Made by a program: the position numbers and the translations under genes
In this document: in pieces, positions 43,809 through 53,349 of the stretch
Layout: every line of letters begins with the position of its first letter
Numbering within the stretch: position 1 is the first letter of the stretch
Source: Alteromonas macleodii
GTDB taxonomy: Bacteria > Pseudomonadota > Gammaproteobacteria > Enterobacterales > Alteromonadaceae
Length of the DNA: 64,000 nucleotides
NCBI RefSeq assembly: GCF_903772925.1
Contig: NZ_LR812090.1
Coordinates: forward strand, 2,252,333-2,316,332
Direction: 5' to 3'
The notes under the pieces: generated by a model
What the model was told of the DNA's origin: nothing
Seen by the model: the letters and a program-made list of their open reading frames with translations, nothing else
Database searches by the model: none

Positions 43809-46800
43809 TTATGAACGTTTCATGCGTCTACGTAGGTATACCGCTGGAGCAAGAAGTAATGCAATCCAGCCCATAGAGCCACCAGACTTATCGTTAACTG
43901 CGATAGTCACGGTTTCTGTAGTTGTATCGATACCGTCAGTCGCTGTTACTTGTACCGATACACGATTTGATTGCTCGTGGCTTGGTGCAGTACCAGTAAA
44001 CGACGTAGTTTCAACACCGTCAATAGTGATGGTAACGTCATCGCCGTCTGCGTCGGTTGCTGAAGCAGTTACGGTAAATGATTCGCCTTCATCAACGCTT
44101 GATGGTGCAGAAATTGAAAGTACTGGTGCATCTTGAACGCCAGCAACTTCTACAGTTACCGTACCTTCACCAATGATATCGCCTGCTACAACTTCGCCTT
44201 CATCATTAGTTGTACCTTCTACTTGAACTGTGTAGGTAAATGAATCTTCACCGAAGAAGTCTGTATTTGGCGTGTAGGTTACCGTACCATCATCGTTAAC
44301 TGCCACTGTACCGTTTACTGCTTCAGTAGTAACCGTAACAGTTGACGGGTCAAGCGGCTCTTTATCGATAGTAATCGGCGTAAACGTTCGGAAATCACCT
44401 GAAAGCGATTCCATAGTAAACGTGTTAATGATTGTGCTATCCATCTCGTTAGCAAGGATGTTAGCCGTTACCGACGCATCTTCATCAACAGTTAGCATAT
44501 CATCCATGTATTCGCCTGAAGGAAGAACAGTACCTGCGTAACTGATCGCTACTTCATCACCAGCGTTCGCTGTTAATACGAATTCATCACCTTCAACAGG
44601 AAGCGTGCCTTGAAGGCCATCTGTCGTAAGTGCAGCGAAGGTAGTACCAACGCTACCAGATGCGTTTTCAGCACCTACAACCGTTGCATATACTGGCGTG
44701 TCCATTGGGCCGTAAACAAAGTTGACGTTGCCTGTTTCATACTCAAACCAAAGCTGGAAGTTAAAGCTCGTACCATCTTCACCCCAGATCTGGGCATTTT
44801 CCCACTCAACAACAAAGTGACCTGTACCTAAAGGAACTGCCCAAATTCTGCCCGTTCCCGCGCCACCACCTTCTAGGTCAAAGTCTGTCCAGTAGGGCGC
44901 AACGACGTTGTTTGGTTCGCTTAGACTTGGAAGTACTTCAGCAAATGGAGTAGTTATGTTACCCGAACTTGTACCTAGCGATACAAATCCATTCGATGAA
45001 ATCTGCATGGTAGTATATTCACTACCTAAATAAGTAATAGCCTGAGGTAGACTAACTGAAATAGACGTATCATCACACGCATCAGAGCATTGAATAGGCT
45101 CTGCCCCTCTTACAAACGCCATAGGTAGATAACGTGGTGCACCTAAACTTTCAAGTAAATCACCAATGGAAGTATCTGCGTTCATTGAGAATGACGCAGT
45201 ATTCAGTGCACCTTCCCAGTATAACGTGCCAGAATCAGCGTCGAAGCTTACCGGCTCTTGATTGCCGTTTTTGACCGCAGAAATAGTTGACGGGTTGATG
45301 TCGTATTTATGGTCAATCTCACCAGAAATGCTGATCATACCAGTGACATCGGTGTTAGTAGCAAATGCTTCAGTAACAACTAGCTCTCCTTCAGCGGCAA
45401 GTTGAGTGCTTACATCACTATCAAATAGAGATGGCTCATCGCTGCTGATTGGGTAAACCGCTACAGGAATAAAGTAATCCGTTGTTGTATCGTCTGTATC
45501 TGCCCAGTTGATGCCACCGAAAGACCATGAGCCTGTAGAGGCTGTTGTAACGTCTACCGCAACCATAATTTCAGCAGAAGCACCTGCTGGCAGGGTAGCC
45601 ATTTGTGGTGTAACCGTTGCTACAATAGCAGCGTCGTTAAACATAGCTGTTGCATCAACAGTCACTTCTTCGTCACTGGTATTCGTTACCGTGATAGACA
45701 TTTCACAGTTCAAGTAGCAGCTACCATCTACCAAGCTTAAATCACTGTATGTAAGCTCAACAGTTGTAGCACGAGGTAGATCTAAACGACCTGCACCCAT
45801 ATCAAAGTTATCTGCTTGTGTAGCAGCATCTTCTTTCAGTACGTCTCGGATAGAAGACGTTACAAGGGCACTCTTAATTTGCTGTGCAGTCCAGTCTGGG
45901 TGCATTTGTTTAAGTAGGGCCGCTGCGCCTGCTACGTGTGGTGACGCCATAGACGTACCATTTTTGAACGAGAAAGATTCGCCTTCATGTCCCGGAGCAT
46001 CTGGTGATTCACCAGAGAAAATACGTGTACCAGGTGCCGCAATATTTGGCTTAAGGAACGTAGGGTCGCCGTTTGGCCCGCGAGAGCTGCTTTCATTCAT
46101 GATGTCAGCAAGGCTATCTGAGACCACTCGAACAATTTCACTACCAATGGTCACATTTAGCGACTCGTCTGTTTCCACTGCAAGAGTTGCAAGGGCTTGT
46201 CCTGGCGTAGCAGGGAGCATTAACGAAGGGATAGTTTGCGCTTCGCTTAGGCCGCCCATTAAGATTGGCGCTTCTCCGCGACCATCTACGTTGTGGATGA
46301 GCACGGCTTCGGCGCCTGCTGCTTCTGCGTTTTCAATTTTTGTTACGAAACCACAAGTGCCACGGCTGATAAGTGCAATCGCACCCTCAAACGCGCCAGC
46401 GTCGAATGCATCACAACCTTCCACATTTTCCGCATCAACTTCACCAGCATAAACAACCGGTGCAGTAATTGGGCTGTCGAACACGATAGCAGGGTTACCC
46501 ACTGAATAAAGTGCTGGGATTGAACCAATTGTGGTATCACCCTCGATAGTCACTTCATTTGCAAACAAACGACCCGTTGTCGTGTTTGCTACCGTGATAA
46601 CGTCTTCCGAACAACCAGGGCAACCAATTGTACCTTCACCAGGACCATCGTTACCTGCTGCAAAAACGGTTACTACGCCAGCATCGTGCATGGCTTCAAG
46701 AACATCTTCGTATACAGAGCCATTAGGGTTACCGCCAGCGCCGCCGCCCCAAGAATTATTAACAACATCAGCGCCATCTGTCAGTGCAGCTTCAAGCATT

Positions 46801-47774
46801 GACAGTAACATTGAAGATGCACCACTTGAAGATGCAGGGTTTGCTGGAGTAGCGTACAGACCTTTATACACCATAAGATATGCAGCTGGTGCAACACCAG
46901 AAATCTCTGCTTCAGCACCGTCGCGCTCAGCCATTACGCCGTAGTTACCTACCGCAGTACCAGCAACGTGAGTACCGTGACCGTTAAAACCTAGCGGGCT
47001 TTGATATTCTTCTTCAACAACTGCGAAGCCTTCTACGATGTCTGCCGCACGTGCCACAATGAGCTTGTCGTTACAAAAATCAGGAACTTCTGAACAGTAA
47101 TCATCTGTAGGAAGAGAATCTGGTGCAGTAAAGTTTTCACCACTGAATAGTGGGTTTTCTGGACGGATACCACTATCTATGATAGCAACTTTGACACCCG
47201 CACCGGCACTTTCTTTACCGCCGAACTGTTCCCAAGTTTCAACCGCACCGATTAAGTCTAAGCTTGCATCCATTTGTGCGTGGTGAATAACGTCTGGGTA
47301 TACCGCCTTGACGGTAGATAGGCTCGAAAGCTTATCAAGCGCGCTTTTTGATACAATACCAGCAAAGCCGTTAAAAGCCGCTGTGTAGGACAAGTCAGCT
47401 TTAAATGATTTATCAAACGCTTTAATTGATTGGATAACAGATTGCTGTTGAGTTTCAAGGAACGATTTATATTCCTTCGCTGCGTTTGACTCAAAGTTAA
47501 CTTTTTGACCTTTATGCGCAGACATGCTGCTTACACTCGGGTTCACAGCGCTAAATTGCGCCATAGGAACGTCGTTTAACTGAACGATAACGCGAACACT
47601 ATCACTACTTGTTTGGATAGCATTTGCAAGAATATTCTTTTTATCGAAAGAAGCCTCAATTGCGTTTTGTTGTTCAACGCTGTGGCCGGAGATTTGATTT
47701 GATAGAGCAAACGCGCCAAAAGCAGAACCTGCTAAGGCAGTTGCAACTACCGTACTGATAATTGTTTTTTTCAT
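43809..47774 (-). CDS. Large exported S8 (subtilisin-like) peptidase with GlyGly-CTERM tail
   Basis: The 1321-residue protein starts with a signal peptide (1-24) and an I9-like propeptide (about 55-165). The S8 domain has the triad D200 in VAIIDSGIRP, H266 in NGHGTHVAGT and S608 in NGTSMASPHVAG, with the oxyanion asparagine in DVVNNSWGGG. A PA domain is inserted at about 425-535. The C-terminal half carries beta-sandwich domains and cadherin/Ig-like repeats (VTYTPNTDFFGEDSFTYTV). It ends in GGSMGWIALLLAPAVYLRRR, a GlyGly-CTERM sorting signal processed by rhombosortase. It is therefore probably a surface or secreted protease used for nutrient acquisition. Confidence 0.94.
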   Translation of the reverse strand: MKKTIISTVVATALAGSAFGAFALSNQISGHSVEQQNAIEASFDKKNILANAIQTSSDSVRVIVQLNDVPMAQFSAVNPSVSSMSAHKGQKVNFESNAAKEYKSFLETQQQSVIQSIKAFDKSFKADLSYTAAFNGFAGIVSKSALDKLSSLSTVKAVYPDVIHHAQMDASLDLIGAVETWEQFGGKESAGAGVKVAIIDSGIRPENPLFSGENFTAPDSLPTDDYCSEVPDFCNDKLIVARAADIVEGFAVVEEEYQSPLGFNGHGTHVAGTAVGNYGVMAERDGAEAEISGVAPAAYLMVYKGLYATPANPASSSGASSMLLSMLEAALTDGADVVNNSWGGGAGGNPNGSVYEDVLEAMHDAGVVTVFAAGNDGPGEGTIGCPGCSEDVITVANTTTGRLFANEVTIEGDTTIGSIPALYSVGNPAIVFDSPITAPVVYAGEVDAENVEGCDAFDAGAFEGAIALISRGTCGFVTKIENAEAAGAEAVLIHNVDGRGEAPILMGGLSEAQTIPSLMLPATPGQALATLAVETDESLNVTIGSEIVRVVSDSLADIMNESSSRGPNGDPTFLKPNIAAPGTRIFSGESPDAPGHEGESFSFKNGTSMASPHVAGAAALLKQMHPDWTAQQIKSALVTSSIRDVLKEDAATQADNFDMGAGRLDLPRATTVELTYSDLSLVDGSCYLNCEMSITVTNTSDEEVTVDATAMFNDAAIVATVTPQMATLPAGASAEIMVAVDVTTASTGSWSFGGINWADTDDTTTDYFIPVAVYPISSDEPSLFDSDVSTQLAAEGELVVTEAFATNTDVTGMISISGEIDHKYDINPSTISAVKNGNQEPVSFDADSGTLYWEGALNTASFSMNADTSIGDLLESLGAPRYLPMAFVRGAEPIQCSDACDDTSISVSLPQAITYLGSEYTTMQISSNGFVSLGTSSGNITTPFAEVLPSLSEPNNVVAPYWTDFDLEGGGAGTGRIWAVPLGTGHFVVEWENAQIWGEDGTSFNFQLWFEYETGNVNFVYGPMDTPVYATVVGAENASGSVGTTFAALTTDGLQGTLPVEGDEFVLTANAGDEVAISYAGTVLPSGEYMDDMLTVDEDASVTANILANEMDSTIINTFTMESLSGDFRTFTPITIDKEPLDPSTVTVTTEAVNGTVAVNDDGTVTYTPNTDFFGEDSFTYTVQVEGTTNDEGEVVAGDIIGEGTVTVEVAGVQDAPVLSISAPSSVDEGESFTVTASATDADGDDVTITIDGVETTSFTGTAPSHEQSNRVSVQVTATDGIDTTTETVTIAVNDKSGGSMGWIALLLAPAVYLRRRMKRS

Positions 47775-48290
47775 AATTATTCTCGTGTGAATAGTTCCCT
47801 GGGCCTGACGATCTTTATTTGCTTTAAAGGCTTATTGCCCTTCTTAATAGCTATTTGCCGTCATGACACATTTATTGTTAGCACAATTTCGGGGGTTATG
47901 TAATGTGTATTTCAGAAATACACAAATTACATATTTTGTTACATTTGGATGTCAGTTAAATTTGAAATAAAACTAGAATAATTAAGCGCTGGAGTGATAG
48001 TTCCTCGAATAAAATTGAAATAAAATTACATAAACAACCACGAAAGAACGTCGTATTTAGCTCAATAATACAATTTTATTATGAGGTTCATCCTACGCTG
48101 TTTCCATAAATTTTACATGGGCTTTACTTTATTAGGACAATTATCCTTTTAATTTAGACTAATTGAGTATAGTGATTTCATCCATCTGAATTTTTACCTT
48201 CGAATAAGTAAGACGCTCCTGCAGTTCCTCATCTAGCATATCCCAAACTATAAAAGTCGCTATTAACCCTCATATTTAAGGGGAACAAAC
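47775..48290. other. Long divergent promoter region between the subtilase gene and bkd operon
   Basis: This 516-bp region has no supported gene and is AT-rich. It must contain promoters for the leftward subtilase gene and the rightward bkd operon. The only strong signal I see is the palindrome at 47904-47924. A good ribosome site (AAGGGGA) precedes the bkd GTG start. Confidence 0.6.
47904..47924. promoter_or_regulatory. 21-bp palindromic operator candidate
   Basis: The arms TGTGTATTTC and GAAATACACA flank one central base, so the site is a perfect ten-base inverted repeat apart from its centre. Weaker symmetry (TAAT/ATTA) extends outwards. It lies 130 bp before the subtilase start and about 370 bp before the bkd start. 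The binding protein is unknown. Confidence 0.5.
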
Positions 48291-49478
48291 GTGAAAGACA
48301 GAAATCATTTGGCCGAAGTAAAAACAACAAATAAGGTCGAAATCATTACAAAAGGGGTTGTCGATATCCCAATGCTTCAAATCTTGTCATCAGAAGGCGA
48401 GGTTATCGAAAAAGCGGTAGAGCCTGATCTTGACCAGCATGAAGCATTAAAAATTTTTAACACTATGCATTATATCCGCGTGTTGGACGAACGCATGGTA
48501 GGTGCACAACGTCAGGGGCGTATAAGTTTTTATCTTGCTAGTACAGGTGAAGAAGCCGCATCAGTAGCAAGTGCGGCTGCGTTATCAGATGATGACATGA
48601 TTATGTCCCAATATCGTGAACAGGGCGCGCTGGCCTACCGTGGTTATACGACCGAGCAATTCATGAACCAAATGTTTAGCAACAAGGACGATCCGAACAA
48701 AGGTCGTCAAATGCCTATCCATTACGGTGATAAGCCCCTTAACTTCATGACCATATCGTCGCCTTTAGGCACACAAATCCCTCAAGCTTCAGGTTACGCT
48801 TACGGACAAAAAATGTCGGGTAAAGACGTGGTAACCATTTGCTACTTTGGTGAAGGTGCAGCTTCAGAGGGCGATTTCCATGCTGGCTTAAATATGGCGG
48901 CTGTACTGAATTGCCCAGTAATTTTCTTTTGCCGTAACAATGGTTACGCCATATCAACGCCCGCAGAGGAGCAATTTGCCGGAGATGGTATTGCTTCTCG
49001 CGGCTTAGGTTACGGTATTAAAACTATCCGCGTTGACGGTAATGATGTGTTAGCAATTTATGCTGCTACTAAAGAAGCCCGCAGAATCGCCATTGAAGAA
49101 AAGTGTCCAGTGCTCATTGAAGCCATGACGTACCGCTTAGCTGCTCACTCAACGTCAGACGACCCAACAGGCTATCGCTCTCGTGAAGAAGAAGACAAAT
49201 GGCGTGCAAAAGACCCTATCGCCCGTATGGAAAAATGGCTAGAAAGCAAAGGGTGGTTTGACGCAGATGAAAATCAAAAACGTGTTGATAAAGCAAGACA
49301 AGATGTATTAGCAGCAATGAAGAGTTGTGAGAAAACAGACGTATGTGCTATCGACGATATAGTAGAAGACGTTTACGACACAGCGCCATGGCACTTAAAA
49401 GAACAGCTTAACGAACTAAAAGCCCATATCAAGAAATACCCAAAGATGTACCCTAAAACCGCAGGGAGAGTGAAATAA
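48291..49478 (+). CDS. bkdA1: Branched-chain 2-oxoacid dehydrogenase E1 alpha subunit
   Basis: E1 decarboxylates branched 2-oxoacids from Leu, Ile and Val using thiamine diphosphate. The 395-residue alpha subunit has the ThDP motif around [20 protein letters not shown] and the following [10 protein letters not shown]. The regulatory loop region [17 protein letters not shown] is typical of BCKDH E1 alpha. The start is GTG 48291 with AAGGGGA upstream. Its stop overlaps the beta-subunit ATG at 49478, so the subunits are translationally coupled. Confidence 0.93.
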   Translation: MKDRNHLAEVKTTNKVEIITKGVVDIPMLQILSSEGEVIEKAVEPDLDQHEALKIFNTMHYIRVLDERMVGAQRQGRISFYLASTGEEAASVASAAALSDDDMIMSQYREQGALAYRGYTTEQFMNQMFSNKDDPNKGRQMPIHYGDKPLNFMTISSPLGTQIPQASGYAYGQKMSGKDVVTICYFGEGAASEGDFHAGLNMAAVLNCPVIFFCRNNGYAISTPAEEQFAGDGIASRGLGYGIKTIRVDGNDVLAIYAATKEARRIAIEEKCPVLIEAMTYRLAAHSTSDDPTGYRSREEEDKWRAKDPIARMEKWLESKGWFDADENQKRVDKARQDVLAAMKSCEKTDVCAIDDIVEDVYDTAPWHLKEQLNELKAHIKKYPKMYPKTAGRVK

Positions 49479-50455
49479 TGGCTAAGATGAACTTACTACA
49501 AGCAATTAATAATGCGCTCATCACAGCCATGACCGAAGATGAGAAAGTAATGGTCTTTGGTGAAGACGTGGGTCACTTTGGTGGTGTATTTCGAGCAACG
49601 AGCCATCTTCAAGAAAAATTTGGTAAAGCTCGTTGCTTCAACACGCCACTCACTGAGCAAGGCATTATTGGCTTTGCCAATGGTTTAGCCTCGCAAGGCT
49701 CGGTTCCTGTTGCAGAAATTCAGTTCGGTGATTACATCTTTCCAGCTTTTGATCAAATAGTGAACGAAACAGCGAAGTGGCGTTATCGCTCAGGTGGACA
49801 GTTTGATGTAGGTACATTAACTATTCGCACTCCATACGGCGGTGGGATCGCAGGCGGACATTACCATAGCCAGTCACCTGAAGCGTTCTTTGCACATTGC
49901 CCAGGTCTTAAGATTGTTATCCCTCGTGATCCGTACCAAGCAAAAGGTTTATTGCTTGCGTCAATTCGCGATAAAAACCCCGTATTGTTTATGGAGCCTA
50001 AGCGACTTTACCGTGCCTCCGTATCAGAAGTACCAGAAGAAGATTACGAGCTACCGCTAGGTAAAGCGGATATTGTGCAGGAAGGTAGTGATATTACGCT
50101 GCTAGGTTGGGGTGCACAGATAGAAATCTTGCAAAAAGCTGCAGAAATGGCCCTTGAAGATGGTGTGTCGTGTGAAATTATTGACCTGCGCAGCATTCTT
50201 CCGTGGGATGTGGAAACAGTGATGCAATCTGTCATGAAAACAGGTCGACTACTGATTAACCATGAAGCTCCGCTAACCGGTGGTTTTGCAAGTGAAATAG
50301 CAGCAAGCATTCAAGAGCGTTGTTTTTTATATCTTGAGGCGCCGATTGCGAGGGTTTGTGGTTTAGATACACCGTATCCATTGGCTCATGAAAAGGAATA
50401 CATGCCAGATGAAACCAAAACGTACGAAGCTATCAAGCGTACGCTTCACTACTAA
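49478..50455 (+). CDS. bkdA2: Branched-chain 2-oxoacid dehydrogenase E1 beta subunit
   Basis: The 325-residue beta subunit completes the E1 heterotetramer. It starts [20 protein letters not shown] and shows the transketolase pyrimidine-binding region with [12 protein letters not shown] (the glutamate activates ThDP) and the [20 protein letters not shown] segment typical of BCKDH beta. It ends 16 bases before the E2 gene. Confidence 0.93.
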   Translation: MAKMNLLQAINNALITAMTEDEKVMVFGEDVGHFGGVFRATSHLQEKFGKARCFNTPLTEQGIIGFANGLASQGSVPVAEIQFGDYIFPAFDQIVNETAKWRYRSGGQFDVGTLTIRTPYGGGIAGGHYHSQSPEAFFAHCPGLKIVIPRDPYQAKGLLLASIRDKNPVLFMEPKRLYRASVSEVPEEDYELPLGKADIVQEGSDITLLGWGAQIEILQKAAEMALEDGVSCEIIDLRSILPWDVETVMQSVMKTGRLLINHEAPLTGGFASEIAASIQERCFLYLEAPIARVCGLDTPYPLAHEKEYMPDETKTYEAIKRTLHY

Positions 50456-50471
50456 GCCGGGAGACAATTAA

Positions 50472-52178
50472 ATGACAATTGAATTTATCTTACCGGACAT
50501 TGGTGAAGGTATTGTTGAATGTGAGCTTCTTGAATGGTTAGTTTCTGAAGGCGAACAAATTGAAGAAGATCAGCCCGTAGCTGAAGTAATGACCGACAAA
50601 GCCACCGTTCAAATTCCAGCTATGCATGCTGGAGTTGTTAACAAGCTGCATTATGCAGTTGGCGATATTGCTAAGGTTCATGAACCACTATTTTCAATGA
50701 CGCCTGATGATGCGAACGATGCAAGTGCAAATGGCGAAACAAGCACTGCGGCAAATACGCAGAGCGTAGAAGAAAACGTTAGCGCTGAAGGGGCTGAACA
50801 CACAACTTCCACCCAAGGAGGTTTATCAGCTTCAGGTGATTCCAACGGCAAGCACATTGAAGACTTTATACTGCCAGATATTGGTGAAGGTATCGTTGAG
50901 TGTGAAATTGTGAAATGGAATGTGGCCGAGGGCGACGACATAGAAGAAGATCAAGCTGTTGTTGAAGTGATGACCGATAAAGCAGTGGTTGAAATTCCTG
51001 CTAAAAATGCGGGAACCGTGCATCGGCTTTACTACGCCCAAGGCGACATCGCTAAAGTGCATAGTGCTTTGTTCGCACTAGAAGTTATCGGCGATTCTGA
51101 AGTGACAAACAGCACATCTGACGATTTAGGTGATGCATCTAAAGCGACAAACACGCTTTCCTCAAATGCTTCACCACAAACCTTAGATGAAAACACGCAA
51201 TCGAAATTTAGTGATGGTGAGTTTGAGCCACCTATTGCTATTGAAGGTAAAGTGCTAGCGAGCCCTGCGGTAAGACGTATTGCTAGAGAAAATAATATCG
51301 ACCTTTCTTCGATCAAAGGCTCAGGTAAAAAAGGGCGTATTCTTAAGTCTGACGTAATCAATTTACAACAAACAAATGTTGGTGCGTCGGCACAAGATAC
51401 GTCAGATGCTTCGTCAAACGAGCCCACCACACAAAAAGGCGATAAAAATAGCGTAAATGCTGTGGTCAAAGGCAGCGTTAAGACTGAAAAAGTGCGCGGT
51501 ATACAGGCCGCCATGGCCAAGCAGATGTCCGCGTCGGTCTACACAATTCCTCACTTCACTGTAAGCGACGAGTTGGTGATGGACAACCTAATGTCTTTAC
51601 GTAACTTGCTTAAGCCTGAGTTTGAGGCGAGCAATGTTAAACTAAGCTTTATGCCGTTTTTCGTTAAAGCAATGTCGTTGGCACTTACCGAGTTCCCTGT
51701 AATTAACAGTCAACTCAATGACGATGCCACTGAGATTAGCTACTATTCTGATCACAATATTGGCTTTGCGGTAGATTCCAAAATTGGGCTTCTTGTGCCT
51801 AATATTAAAAGGGTACAAGAACTTTCACTACTGGATATTGCCGTTCAAATGCAAGATATTATCGAGCAAGCAAGGGCAGGGCGCGTAGCCAGCGAGCATT
51901 TAAAAGGCGGTACTATTAGTATCTCAAACATTGGTGCTATCGGCGGTATCACTGCTACGCCGGTAATTAACAAGCCGGAAGCCGCTATTGTGGCGTTAGG
52001 TAAAACTCAAAAGCTTCCTCGCTTTGACGATGAGGGTAATGTTAGCGCACAACATATCATGGCAGTTAATTGGTCGGGTGATCACCGAATTATTGATGGT
52101 GCAACTATGGTGCGCTTCAATAATTTATGGATGAGTTATCTTACCCAGCCGGAAAAGATGCTAATGCACCTTAAATGA
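50472..52178 (+). CDS. bkdB: Branched-chain 2-oxoacid dehydrogenase E2 with two lipoyl domains
   Basis: E2 transfers the acyl group from lipoamide to CoA and forms the core of the complex. The 568-residue protein has two lipoyl domains, with lipoylated lysines K43 (EVMTDKATVQIPA) and K170 (EVMTDKAVVEIPA). A peripheral subunit-binding domain follows (about 255-290, ASPAVRRIARENNIDLSSIK). The catalytic domain ends with the active-site motif HRIIDG. Most bacterial BCKDH E2s have one lipoyl domain, so a duplicated one is notable. No E3 gene follows, so a shared lipoamide dehydrogenase elsewhere is implied. Confidence 0.93.
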   Translation: MTIEFILPDIGEGIVECELLEWLVSEGEQIEEDQPVAEVMTDKATVQIPAMHAGVVNKLHYAVGDIAKVHEPLFSMTPDDANDASANGETSTAANTQSVEENVSAEGAEHTTSTQGGLSASGDSNGKHIEDFILPDIGEGIVECEIVKWNVAEGDDIEEDQAVVEVMTDKAVVEIPAKNAGTVHRLYYAQGDIAKVHSALFALEVIGDSEVTNSTSDDLGDASKATNTLSSNASPQTLDENTQSKFSDGEFEPPIAIEGKVLASPAVRRIARENNIDLSSIKGSGKKGRILKSDVINLQQTNVGASAQDTSDASSNEPTTQKGDKNSVNAVVKGSVKTEKVRGIQAAMAKQMSASVYTIPHFTVSDELVMDNLMSLRNLLKPEFEASNVKLSFMPFFVKAMSLALTEFPVINSQLNDDATEISYYSDHNIGFAVDSKIGLLVPNIKRVQELSLLDIAVQMQDIIEQARAGRVASEHLKGGTISISNIGAIGGITATPVINKPEAAIVALGKTQKLPRFDDEGNVSAQHIMAVNWSGDHRIIDGATMVRFNNLWMSYLTQPEKMLMHLK

Positions 52179-52220
52179 TCTATTTAGTGCACTTTGATGT
52201 GCTGTAGCGAAATAGGAGGG

Positions 52221-52249
52221 AGGCCAATATTAGCGTATTGGCCTTTTTT
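52221..52249 (+). terminator. Intrinsic terminator of the bkd operon
   Basis: AGGCCAATA and TATTGGCCT are perfect nine-base arms followed by six Ts, about 45 bp after the bkdB stop. Confidence 0.92.
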
Positions 52250-52322
52250 GTTTTGTGTACCTCATCGCGGGATGGCGTTATTATAGCTACCTATAAACAA
52301 ACATAAATTTTACTGAGGTTTT

Positions 52323-53240
52323 GTGCTTAGTTATCAACACGCCTTTCATGCTGGCAATCACGCCGACGTCATCAAACATCTCTGTTGGATTGGTGTTATC
52401 AACGCCTTAAAAAAGAAAGATAAGCCCTTTACGCTTTTTGACACGCATGCCGGTGCTGGCACATACGATTTGACCGACGACCTATCGTCAAAGAACAAAG
52501 AGTACGAATCAGGTATTTCCCGTCTTTTTGAGCAAGGTGATGGAGCTGCAGCTCCAGATAACCTGGCTTCAAAAAACAAGAGCACGGAAAATTTGCCAAG
52601 CTTACTTAATGACTACCTGTCATTATGTGAACCTTTCTTAGCGCAACAGCAATATCCAGGCTCGCCTGCAATAAGCGCTAAGGCTAAACGCGGCATTGAT
52701 ACTTTACATTTGATGGAGCTTCATCCTGGCGAGTTTCAAAAATTAGAGAAAAACGTGTCGCGGCTTCGAACCGGACATAGCCACACACACAAACGAGATG
52801 GCTACGAAGGGCTTCGAGCACTCACGCCGCCAAAGCCTAATCGCGGTGCTATTTTAATTGACCCTCCATACGAGAGAGTGAATGAGTATAGCGACCTTGT
52901 TAAAGGCGTTGAACAGGTGTTGAAACGTTGGCAGCAGGCGCAAATTGTCGTGTGGTACCCACTGCTATCAGAAAGAGCGGGAGCTAAAAGCGGCGCAAGT
53001 GAAGCAATGTGCAACAAGCTCGCAGAGCTTGGCAGACCCTGCTTTAAAGCTGAGATATGTGTTGCAGAAAATACGTCTGACGCAGGCATGTATGGTTCTG
53101 GTGTATTTGTACTAAATCCCCCATGGAAGCTAGATACGAACCTAGAGAGTGCATTAACAAGCGTTGTTGACATGCTAGGTGAAAATGAAACAGGTTTTCA
53201 CGCCACCGCGCATGTTACTTGGGTAAATAACGATACCTAA
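52323..53240 (+). CDS. rlmJ: 23S rRNA (adenine2030-N6)-methyltransferase RlmJ
   Basis: RlmJ methylates A2030 of 23S rRNA. The 305-residue protein begins MLSYQHAFHAGNHADVIKH, which is the family signature. The SAM-binding region includes FDTHAGAGTYDL (39-50), and the N6-adenine catalytic motif is DPPY (D180). The start is GTG 52323 preceded by TGAGG. The segment 52-95 is slightly longer than in E. coli. The gene is monocistronic between a terminator and the kinase gene. Confidence 0.94.
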   Translation: MLSYQHAFHAGNHADVIKHLCWIGVINALKKKDKPFTLFDTHAGAGTYDLTDDLSSKNKEYESGISRLFEQGDGAAAPDNLASKNKSTENLPSLLNDYLSLCEPFLAQQQYPGSPAISAKAKRGIDTLHLMELHPGEFQKLEKNVSRLRTGHSHTHKRDGYEGLRALTPPKPNRGAILIDPPYERVNEYSDLVKGVEQVLKRWQQAQIVVWYPLLSERAGAKSGASEAMCNKLAELGRPCFKAEICVAENTSDAGMYGSGVFVLNPPWKLDTNLESALTSVVDMLGENETGFHATAHVTWVNNDT

Positions 53241-53349
53241 TTAGCCGTATTGACGGTCAATTAGGGGCTAAATACGGTAGGCGCTTTGCTTATTATCTTG
53301 TTACCGCATAAAAGGCATAAGAATAATCCCATAACCGTGAAACAATGAA

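Noticed and set aside
45964..46944. Long plus-strand reading frames opposite the subtilase gene
   Set aside because: They are mirror images of the S8 coding sequence, serine/alanine/proline-rich by antisense codon bias, and lack homology I recognise.
51032..51520. Minus-strand 162-codon frame within bkdB
   Set aside because: It is an antisense shadow of the E2 linker and catalytic region, without a start signal.
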